In this document: positions 1 through 5,820 of the stretch, in pieces | Layout of the letters: each line of letters starts with the position of its first letter | How positions within the stretch are numbered: position 1 is the first letter of the stretch | Assembly (NCBI GenBank): GCA_030603505.1 | Contig: JAUVXQ010000081.1 | Span: 1 to 6,159, forward strand | Source of the DNA: Candidatus Heimdallarchaeota archaeon | GTDB lineage: Archaea; Asgardarchaeota; Heimdallarchaeia; Heimdallarchaeales; Heimdallarchaeaceae | DNA: 6,159 nt | Reading direction: 5' to 3' | The notes under the pieces: generated by a model | What the model was told of the DNA's origin: nothing | Database searches by the model: none | Seen by the model: only the letters and a program-made list of their open reading frames with translations | Position numbers and translations under genes: made by a program

Positions 1-772
1 TCTCTATACCCTTTTCTTGTTTTATTATGCCCAAATCACGAAGATACGTAACTATTGGTATAGCTGTTGCCAACCCGAATAATACTTGAGCGATATTGAA
101 AGGAATCTCTATTACAGCTCCAGCAACAGGAATATCTATTATTAAGATCTCATACAAGAAATAACCTATCACAATGATACTTCCAGCTATTACGCAAGAA
201 ATAGCCATATCACCCTTTTCCTCAAAAATTAATGCGGCAATCCAAAGTAGACTACTTAGAACCATAGCAATCAATAGAAGTACAAAACCAGGAATTGAAA
301 ATTCGAACGATTTAGCTCCATAAAAATCGACTCCAAAATCAAATGTAAGATGAACAAAGTAAACTGAAAAACCTAGTAGAAAAGCAGTAATTAAAGATAA
401 AAAGGTATATTTAATAGATTTTCTCACCTTCTTAGCTAGATAAAATAAATAACCAGCCACAAATCCTTCTGCTGCCTTCAGTACTAAAGTTGCAGGTGCA
501 AAGATACCATAACCTAGTGCTAAATCAGCTAAAGATGCGCCTACACCTCCTGCAACCGCTCCTGTAATGGGACCTCCGATAAATGCTGCAAGAAAGATGA
601 AAACTTCACCCAAATTAAAGAAACCTGTTGAAGACGCAATAGCAATATAGAATAGGGAAGTAGATAAGAAAACTAACCCTACAAAAGTAGCCATTAGGCT
701 TACTCCTCTAATTGATAAAACATCTCGAGCTATATGCTCTCTTAAAGAGAATTCTTCTGAAATTTCAATCAC
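1..772 (-). CDS. ECF transporter S component (substrate-binding membrane subunit), 3' end cut off
   Basis: This is the membrane subunit of an energy-coupling factor importer, which binds a vitamin or similar micronutrient and works with shared EcfA ATPases and EcfT. Reading from GTG at 772 gives 257 codons that run off the left edge. The family signature is clear: NLGEVFIFLAAFIGGP (residues 53-68), a glycine-rich GAVAGGVGASLADLALGY (71-88), then APATLVLKAAEGFVAGY (92-108). The late segment contains EIPFNIAQVLFGLA, the usual last-helix motif. About six membrane helices are visible. This matches PF07155-type S components, but the substrate cannot be told from sequence. No EcfA or EcfT lies in the window, as expected when the energising module is shared and encoded elsewhere. 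The start is uncertain. TTG 778 and GTG 770-772 are in frame, while ATG 692-694 (residue 27) has a GGAG 8 nt upstream but would remove a charged N-terminus. The frame is open back to TAA at 833-835. Confidence 0.88.
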   Translation of the reverse strand, partial: MIEISEEFSLREHIARDVLSIRGVSLMATFVGLVFLSTSLFYIAIASSTGFFNLGEVFIFLAAFIGGPITGAVAGGVGASLADLALGYGIFAPATLVLKAAEGFVAGYLFYLAKKVRKSIKYTFLSLITAFLLGFSVYFVHLTFDFGVDFYGAKSFEFSIPGFVLLLIAMVLSSLLWIAALIFEEKGDMAISCVIAGSIIVIGYFLYEILIIDIPVAGAVIEIPFNIAQVLFGLATAIPIVTYLRDLGIIKQEKGIE

Positions 773-782
773 ATCCAACTGA

Positions 783-810
783 TGTATACAAGATTCTTCT
801 TGTATACAAG
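783..810. promoter_or_regulatory. Tandem TGTATACA palindromes, candidate operator
   Basis: Two copies of TGTATACAAG lie at 783-792 and 801-810, exactly 18 bp apart. The core TGTATACA is self-complementary, and the right copy extends to a perfect 12-bp palindrome, CTTGTATACAAG (799-810). The pair sits just upstream of the candidate starts of the minus-strand S-component gene (778, 772) and downstream of TATA-like sequences on that strand. A dimeric repressor bound here could block transcription of the transporter gene. The repeat structure is directly visible; the operator role is inferred. Confidence 0.45.
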
Positions 811-833
811 TTTGTCCTTGTAGACTTTCATGT

Positions 834-842
834 TATTAAATA
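834..842 (-). promoter_or_regulatory. Candidate TATA box for the S-component gene
   Basis: The minus strand reads TATTTAATA here, close to the archaeal TATA consensus. Transcription about 27 bp downstream would begin near 811, at the edge of the palindrome pair, leaving a leader of roughly 35-40 nt before TTG 778 or GTG 772. A second TATA-like sequence (TTATA on the minus strand, plus-strand 851-855) is an alternative. Confidence 0.3.
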
Positions 843-914
843 TCTTTTGGTATAAGAACATTACATCAACTTAATTTCCAAGTCCATTTGTTTAGTTTTT
901 CTTATTTAACTAGG

Positions 915-921
915 TTTATAA
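915..921 (+). promoter_or_regulatory. TATA box of the 945-2588 gene
   Basis: TTTATAA is centred 27 bp upstream of the ATG at 945. In archaea the TATA box lies about 26-27 bp before the transcription start, so the transcript would begin at or next to the A of ATG and be leaderless. This argues against the in-frame upstream TTG at 888, which lies ahead of the box. Confidence 0.6.
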
Positions 922-944
922 GAGCATCAAGATATTCTTTTCTG

Positions 945-2588
945 ATGAGTGAAAATATAGTCCCAGCAGAAGTGCAAACATCAGATTCTGAGTCAAAAAG
1001 CAAGAAGGGATTCTTTCAACTACCAGTTAATGTATCTTCTTTATTACTTATAGCAGGAAGTTTGTTTTTCATGATCGTAGGAGTGCTTATTTTCTATGAT
1101 AAATATATGTTATATTGGTCAATGTCTGGGGCTTATATTGAATATCTATTGTATTTAGTTTTGACTGTAAGTTTGATTCCAATAGCTTTCGGAATAGGTA
1201 AGGTTACAGCAGATTATGGCGAAGATCATATTATAGTTCTTGGGAAACAAGCTAAAAAATGGTTTCTTATTTTCACACTCATTACTATTGTCAATTTCTT
1301 CACTTTAGGATGGCCTATGATAGCTCCTGTTGCGTTATTTGCAACAGCTTTTGGAAGAATTATTAGTTTTTATAAATTAAATAAAGCTCTACTCAAAATC
1401 AAAAGATTGTGGAAAATAAATGTAGGTGGCATTATTTATTATTTATATGCTTTTTATGCTATAGTTATGTCTGTTTTAGCAAATGTTGCTGAATTAGCAA
1501 AAGATGCAGATTTCGTAGATTCACTATTCTATTTCAATGGAATTGGAAACACTATTCTATTACTCCTCGTAGGTATAAAGTTAATAACTGATACCTTGAT
1601 AATTCGAAGTTTTATTATAAAACAAAATATTCAACCCTTTACACTAGCTGATTCCTGGGTTGTTAGATACCGTAAAGATGTAGCTGAACAGAAATGGAAA
1701 GAAAGACAATCTACAGTATCTTTTTTAGATAGATTGAAAGAAAAACAAGAGGAAGCTAGCGTTCCTTCAGCAGCTGTTTTAGAAGAAAAATATAAAGTTG
1801 AAAAAACTAAAAAAGAAAAAGCAATAGCAGAAGCTGTCAAAGTAAGAGAATTTAAAGAAATTGCAAAACCAGAGCCACAGCCACAAATTAAAGATATACC
1901 TGTTATTAGTGTTGGCAAAATGTATCATGAAAAACCCGTAAAGAAAAAATTCACTACAGAAAAAATCATTCAACAAGTATTGTTATATGCTTCATTGATA
2001 GCATTCATAATTGTTTCTGTACTATCAGAGAACATAACTCTTAAAATCTTTGGTTATGTTGGCATAGGACTAATCTCTGCGTTTTTAATTACAAATTATA
2101 TTTTACTTTTCTTTTTAGAGAGAGGGTTCAATTTCACTAATTTATTGATAGACTTAGCTTTCATGTTTATCTTACTTCCTTCTGTTTTTGCATTAATTTC
2201 ATATGGAATAGCCTGGGGAGCAGACAGAGCTATAACTGACATGAGTCCTTTAGTTTTTAAGCTGATTATTGCCATTTGCACAATTTTGATGGAACTTGTA
2301 GCAGTCTATGTTCTAATTAATATAAAACTTGAACAAACTAAAATGACTTTAAAAGAATTCATCAAATACAGATTAGACTTCAAAACACTCTCTTTCGAAC
2401 AAAAGAAAATAGATGAAACTGTAGCCAAAAAGCGCTCTTATTTTGAAAAACTAGATAAACTTGAATCTCATATGGCTAAACAAAGAGCCGAGAAAGTTAT
2501 GAATTACGAAGATTTTGATGTTAAGAAGAGACTCAAAGAATTGGGCGGAATATATAATGTTCTTCAAGCTGAAAAGAAAGAAGAATAA
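945..2588 (+). CDS. Uncharacterised polytopic membrane protein with two transmembrane bundles and a charged central linker
   Basis: I do not recognise this 547-residue protein. A polar N-terminus (1-25) is followed by hydrophobic segments near 31-51, 66-85, 106-122, 124-142, 163-182 and 200-220. A long charged stretch (about 226-340) follows, rich in K and E, with probable coiled coil and a short KPEPQPQ spacer. A second group of segments lies near 345-361, 368-391, 399-424 and 436-460. The tail (461-547) is a charged, probably helical extension. With K/R-rich flanks, the linker and tail are probably cytosolic, consistent with a scaffold or an internally duplicated membrane module. I see no ATPase motif, catalytic motif or known transporter signature. 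An in-frame TTG at 888 would add 19 residues. ATG 945 is preferred because of the TATA box at 915-921 and because MSENIVPAEV makes a normal polar start. Expression is real-looking but function is unknown. Confidence 0.85.
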   Translation: MSENIVPAEVQTSDSESKSKKGFFQLPVNVSSLLLIAGSLFFMIVGVLIFYDKYMLYWSMSGAYIEYLLYLVLTVSLIPIAFGIGKVTADYGEDHIIVLGKQAKKWFLIFTLITIVNFFTLGWPMIAPVALFATAFGRIISFYKLNKALLKIKRLWKINVGGIIYYLYAFYAIVMSVLANVAELAKDADFVDSLFYFNGIGNTILLLLVGIKLITDTLIIRSFIIKQNIQPFTLADSWVVRYRKDVAEQKWKERQSTVSFLDRLKEKQEEASVPSAAVLEEKYKVEKTKKEKAIAEAVKVREFKEIAKPEPQPQIKDIPVISVGKMYHEKPVKKKFTTEKIIQQVLLYASLIAFIIVSVLSENITLKIFGYVGIGLISAFLITNYILLFFLERGFNFTNLLIDLAFMFILLPSVFALISYGIAWGADRAITDMSPLVFKLIIAICTILMELVAVYVLINIKLEQTKMTLKEFIKYRLDFKTLSFEQKKIDETVAKKRSYFEKLDKLESHMAKQRAEKVMNYEDFDVKKRLKELGGIYNVLQAEKKEE

Positions 2589-2595
2589 ATCAAGA

Positions 2596-2616
2596 ATTTT
2601 TTTCACTTATTATTTT
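2596..2616 (+). terminator. T-rich terminator after the membrane protein gene
   Basis: Seven Ts (2596-2602) start 8 nt after the stop codon, followed by a pyrimidine-rich stretch with TTATTATTTT. There is no strong stem before it. Archaeal RNA polymerase terminates at such T-runs, so this probably ends the transcript. Confidence 0.5.
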
Positions 2617-2629
2617 CCCTTAAATACTA

Positions 2630-2667
2630 AAATAAGTATCATTGACACTTCAAAAAAGTAAATAAGT
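2630..2667. repeat. Short direct repeats AAATAAGT upstream of the 2711 gene
   Basis: AAATAAGT occurs at 2630-2637 and 2660-2667, 30 bp apart. An imperfect dyad, AAGTATC-ATT-GACACTT (2634-2650), overlaps the first copy. All lie just upstream of the candidate TATA box at 2682. They could be binding sites for a regulator, but in AT-rich DNA repeats this short may be chance. Confidence 0.2.
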
Positions 2668-2681
2668 CACGTATTAATTCG

Positions 2682-2688
2682 TTTATTA
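2682..2688 (+). promoter_or_regulatory. TATA box of the 2711-3667 gene
   Basis: TTTATTA is centred 26 bp upstream of GTG 2711, the same geometry as at 915-921 and 3751-3757. An AGAGGA six nucleotides before the GTG could act as a ribosome-binding site if the transcript starts slightly further upstream. Confidence 0.5.
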
Positions 2689-2710
2689 GGATAACATAAG
2701 AGGATTAATT

Positions 2711-3667
2711 GTGATTCCTTCAGATACAAGGCAAAAAATTGAATATCAGTGCAATAAGTGCCATAAGATACGCCTTATGTTAATTCCTCCTGCATTAAGA
2801 AAAGAGAAAGTTGATTTACAAGGATATGTAGAATATATTGATGTGCATACTTGTATAGATAAGAAATTAGTTGCTAATGCTCTTTTTGTCGATGTTTCAT
2901 ATTCTGTAAGATCTCAAGTAGTCTTAGATTCTCCAATTGATAAAAAAGAAGAAAAAGAACAAATTAAGGACATTTTTTCAATCCCTACTCCGAAAAAAAC
3001 CGAATTAAGAGTTAAAAAGATAGAACCAACTGCCGATTTTGGAGCTTTTAATCTAAGGAAAATACAAATTAAAGATTCGTTAAGAAATTGTGTTTGTGTG
3101 ATAGGTTTAAAGGAAGAAGGAAAAACAATAACAGTAAATTCTCCGATGGGATTTATTGAAATTGAAGCTTTATATTGTGAAGAACTAGAAGAAACTGTCA
3201 CAAAAAAATGGTTAGAAGTTCTTAGTAAATATCTAGAGTCGTTAGAATTTCTGGATGAAAATATCTATAAATATGTCCCTACATATCTGGACTATTGGTT
3301 AAGTTACGAACCGATAGAGAGAGAGATATTGGAACTTGATTTACTTTTGCATTTAACAACAAGTCTTCCAATATCGAAATTATCGCAAGAAGATCTTCAA
3401 GGAATACAATGGAAAACAATATTCCCAAATAAACCTGTAAATAATCATCGAATTTACAATTCTATTCTTAGATTGTGTGAAAACAATGAAAAAATGACTC
3501 TTTTAGAAGTGTATGAGGAGATATTGAACAGTCTATCACAAATGCTTTCACTACCATTTTATATTTCAGCTGTTAGAGATTTGATTGCAAACGATTTTCT
3601 AGAAGTAGAAAAATTAGAGTTTGTTACAGTATATGACCCTTATCTTGTAAGAACTATTTCTCCCTAA
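2711..3667 (+). CDS. Uncharacterised protein with N-terminal zinc-binding motif (CxxC...HxC)
   Basis: I do not recognise this 318-residue soluble protein. Near the N-terminus, C14-x-x-C17 and H46-x-C48 could form one zinc site. It is followed by LFVDVSYSVRSQ (58-69), which looks like a conserved strand-loop closing the module. A charged linker rich in K and E (about 73-105) leads to a mixed alpha/beta region (110-160) and then a mostly helical C-terminal part. The last 60 residues (MTLLEVYEEIL ... AVRDLIANDFLEVEKLEFV) resemble a small helical or winged-helix-like fold, but this is a guess. There is no signal peptide or membrane segment, so it is probably cytosolic. The start is GTG 2711. The frame closes upstream at TAG 2687-2689, and the next in-frame ATG (residue 23) would delete the CxxC. 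No T-run follows the stop, so read-through towards 3781 is possible. Confidence 0.8.
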   Translation: MIPSDTRQKIEYQCNKCHKIRLMLIPPALRKEKVDLQGYVEYIDVHTCIDKKLVANALFVDVSYSVRSQVVLDSPIDKKEEKEQIKDIFSIPTPKKTELRVKKIEPTADFGAFNLRKIQIKDSLRNCVCVIGLKEEGKTITVNSPMGFIEIEALYCEELEETVTKKWLEVLSKYLESLEFLDENIYKYVPTYLDYWLSYEPIEREILELDLLLHLTTSLPISKLSQEDLQGIQWKTIFPNKPVNNHRIYNSILRLCENNEKMTLLEVYEEILNSLSQMLSLPFYISAVRDLIANDFLEVEKLEFVTVYDPYLVRTISP

Positions 3668-3750
3668 AACACAAAGTAATTGAAAAAAACTTTCAGAGAT
3701 CAGTGATTAACACTGGAAAGGATTTTAGTAATGCAATTTTATCAGATAAA

Positions 3751-3757
3751 TTTAAGA
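3751..3757 (+). promoter_or_regulatory. TATA box of the propeller protein gene
   Basis: TTTAAGA in an A/T-rich context (from about 3746) is centred 27 bp before ATG 3781. This again implies a leaderless transcript. The box lies inside the frame that would be coding if the upstream GTG at 3703 were used, which supports ATG 3781 as the start. Confidence 0.5.
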
Positions 3758-3780
3758 GAGTAATTCAATGCTCAATATTT

Positions 3781-5535
3781 ATGAAAAAATTATTAACAAG
3801 TATAATTATTATTTCTACGATTATTTTTGGTAGTTTCTCAAATAGTGGTATAATTGCTTCTAATCTACCTTCAACTAATTCTAGCCAACTAATAACTGAC
3901 AGTATTAACCGTTCGTCATGGTGGTGGACAGAGACTGAAGTAATATCTACTGAAAGCACAGGGAATTCATATTCACTTGAGATGGCAACTGATTCTGAAG
4001 ACAACATTCACGTTGTCTGGTATGATCAAACGGATTATCTTGGTTGTGGGATTGACAACGATATCTTCTACAAAAAGTGGGATACGGTAACTAAGACATG
4101 GAGTACAGCAGAAGTCGTATCTACAGAGAGTACTGGTTCATCCAATATTCCGTCTCTTACAATAGATTCTGAAGACAATATTCATGTTGTCTGGCATGAT
4201 CAAACAGATTATCTCGGTAGCGGTGGTACTGATTATGATATCTTCTACAAAATATGGGATGCAAATACAGAGTTATGGGGAACAACAGAAGTTGTATCGA
4301 TAGAGAGCACGGATATTTCATATGACGCAACCATTGTTGTAGATTCTTCTGGAGACATCTATGTAGCTTGGGAAGACGAGACAAATGATGATGCTGAAGT
4401 TGATCGAGATATTTATTTTAAAAAGAAAGATTTCGGTACTAGTACCTGGGGAACTGCGGAAGATTTGTCCATCGTAAGTGATAGTGGCTCTTTTGATCCA
4501 TGTCTCGGAATAGATTCTTCTGGAGATGTTCACATAGCTTGGATCGATAATGCGGATTACGACCCAGATCCTGATTCTGATGTTTTCTACAGATACTTGG
4601 ATTCAGCTACTGATTCATGGTCTGTCACAGAAGTGCTGTCAACAGTTGGTGTTGCATTATCTGAATATGTTTCCTTAGCAGTCGACTCTGAAGACAATAT
4701 ACATGTAGCTTGGAGTGATTCTGCGGACTATAGCGGATCTGGTGCAGGTGAGCATGATGTTTTCTATAAATATAAACTCGCGACTACTGGTACCTGGTCA
4801 GCTACAGAACTAGCAACTTCTCAAAGCTATCAATCTAGCAGAGATACTCATGTTGTTGTTGATTCTTTAGGTTATGTACATATAGCTTTTCGAGATGGTT
4901 CAGATATTTTTGAAGCAGGATCTGATTATGATATTTTGTATAATTATAGGGACCCTCTGACAGATTCTTGGTCTTCTATTCAAGTTATATGCTCTATAAG
5001 TACTATGAATTCTTGGAAACCTTCAGTTATAGCAGATAAGAAGGGGCAGATACATGTAGCTTGGTATGATTCGACAGATTACGATGGTGCTGGTGCAGAC
5101 TATGATGTATTTTACAAGAAATTTGTAGGTCCTTCTCAAGCTCCTCTACTGTTTCCTATCATTCCTAATCTAAGCACTTCTGGTATCGTAAACATAGACT
5201 GGTCGGAAGTCGCAGGTTGTGATTATTATTACTTATATCGTGAAGTAACGCCCATCTCTACTCTTACAGGTTTATCTACTCATAACAAAACAACAGATAG
5301 TTTCTCTATTGATGCTATCAGTGAGAACGGCACATATTATTATGTTGTTGTATCAGAAAATGACTACGGTAATAGTACATTCTCAAACATAGAATCTGTA
5401 CAAGTGGACTTTGCAGATAATGGAACTGATCTTTTCTCTTTCATCTCAAATGAGTTGCTTATTGTTGCAGGCATTCTTCTTGTTACGCAGATAATATTCT
5501 TTATCCTTAGCATACGTATAAGAAAGAAGAAATAA
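3781..5535 (+). CDS. Secreted, membrane-anchored seven-bladed beta-propeller protein with FnIII-like domain
   Basis: This is a 584-residue cell-surface protein. A signal peptide (1 to about 27: MKK, then a run rich in I, L, S and T) leads to seven tandem repeats (about 47-450). A fibronectin type III-like domain follows (about 455-542, with VNIDWSEVAGCDYYYLYRE and NGTYYYVVVSENDYGNS). It ends in a single membrane helix (559-578) and the basic tail RIRKKK, giving an outside-facing protein. Each repeat starts with W and carries DSxxxIHVAWxD, then a D/G-rich loop and DYDIFYKK. Seven copies fit a closed beta-propeller. The aspartate-rich loops may bind metal ions or sugars, and N-x-S/T sequons suggest glycosylation. 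The role is unknown: adhesion, glycan binding or a surface-layer function are all possible. No catalytic motif is seen. An in-frame GTG at 3703 would put 26 polar residues before the signal peptide, so ATG 3781 is preferred. Confidence 0.87.
   Translation: MKKLLTSIIIISTIIFGSFSNSGIIASNLPSTNSSQLITDSINRSSWWWTETEVISTESTGNSYSLEMATDSEDNIHVVWYDQTDYLGCGIDNDIFYKKWDTVTKTWSTAEVVSTESTGSSNIPSLTIDSEDNIHVVWHDQTDYLGSGGTDYDIFYKIWDANTELWGTTEVVSIESTDISYDATIVVDSSGDIYVAWEDETNDDAEVDRDIYFKKKDFGTSTWGTAEDLSIVSDSGSFDPCLGIDSSGDVHIAWIDNADYDPDPDSDVFYRYLDSATDSWSVTEVLSTVGVALSEYVSLAVDSEDNIHVAWSDSADYSGSGAGEHDVFYKYKLATTGTWSATELATSQSYQSSRDTHVVVDSLGYVHIAFRDGSDIFEAGSDYDILYNYRDPLTDSWSSIQVICSISTMNSWKPSVIADKKGQIHVAWYDSTDYDGAGADYDVFYKKFVGPSQAPLLFPIIPNLSTSGIVNIDWSEVAGCDYYYLYREVTPISTLTGLSTHNKTTDSFSIDAISENGTYYYVVVSENDYGNSTFSNIESVQVDFADNGTDLFSFISNELLIVAGILLVTQIIFFILSIRIRKKK
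3925..5130 (+). repeat. Seven tandem propeller-blade repeats, 57-59 codons each
   Basis: The opening tryptophans are residues 49, 107, 166, 223, 280, 339 and 397 of the encoded protein, so the periods are 58, 59, 57, 57, 59 and 58 codons. The consensus is W-s-t-x-E-v-s, a variable strand, D-S-x-x-x-I-H-V-A-W-x-D, an acidic Gly-rich loop, then D-Y-D-I-F-Y-K. Blades 1 and 2 are nearly identical in their central DNA (46 of 51 bases, 3991-4041 against 4165-4215). Blades 3, 4 and 6 are more diverged. Confidence 0.85.
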
Positions 5536-5540
5536 CCTAA

Positions 5541-5564
5541 TTTCTTTCTTTTGCTTTTTTTTTC
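5541..5564 (+). terminator. Strong T-rich terminator after the propeller gene
   Basis: A pyrimidine tract beginning 6 nt after the stop codon contains TTTCTTTCTTTT and then nine consecutive Ts (5555-5563). This is the typical archaeal terminator without a hairpin. Confidence 0.65.
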
Positions 5565-5820
5565 TAAATATACTCACAATCTAAATTTCTCGTGGAAGAG
5601 GTGAAAATTAATATTCTTTGAGATTGTTCAGATTTAGCTTTTAAATAACATTGTGGAATCCCAGAAGACTCAAATATTTCATCTTTCGAAATTAAACCTT
5701 AGTAGTTAGGTAATAACCAAAATTTGTGATTACTAATCCGATATATCTATTATTTTTCCTCAAATCATTTATTAGGGACAAAGAGTTACAATTCAATAAT
5801 AAAACAAATGTTGTTCAATT
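5565..5820. other. Non-coding intergenic region
   Basis: No convincing reading frame lies here on either strand. Visible elements are a 7-bp inverted repeat, ACAATCT (5576-5582) with AGATTGT (5621-5627), a 6-bp one, TTAGTA (5699-5704) with TACTAA (5731-5736), and a TATA-like box at 5768. The arms are short and the loops long, so a structured RNA is possible but not supported. Confidence 0.4.
5768..5774 (+). promoter_or_regulatory. Candidate TATA box of the receiver-domain gene
   Basis: TTTATTA, followed by GG as at 2682-2690, lies about 50 bp before ATG 5821. Transcription about 27 bp downstream would start near 5798 and leave a leader of about 23 nt, unlike the leaderless genes to the left. 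A weaker A/T-rich sequence at 5795-5804 is an alternative. Confidence 0.35.

Noticed and set aside
888..944. N-terminal extension of the membrane protein from TTG 888
   Set aside because: A TATA box lies inside it, and ATG 945 is at the leaderless distance; the added residues look like translated promoter.
1631..2281. Minus-strand open frames inside the membrane protein gene
   Set aside because: They are antisense shadows with low-complexity F-, S- and K-rich translations; the plus frame is clearly coding.
2914..3201. Minus-strand frame within the zinc-motif gene
   Set aside because: Antisense shadow with no domain or start signal.
3703..3780. N-terminal extension of the propeller protein from GTG 3703
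   Set aside because: It would put 26 polar residues ahead of a normal signal peptide and covers the TATA box at 3751.
4435..4446. Perfect palindrome GGTACTAGTACC
   Set aside because: It is isolated inside the propeller coding region at a blade boundary (G-T-S-T) and is probably chance.
3765..4533. Minus-strand frames within the propeller gene
   Set aside because: They mirror the repeat-coding strand and show no protein features of their own.
3925..5130. CRISPR-like or mobile repeat array
   Set aside because: The periodicity is in codons, the frame stays open, and the repeats encode propeller blades.
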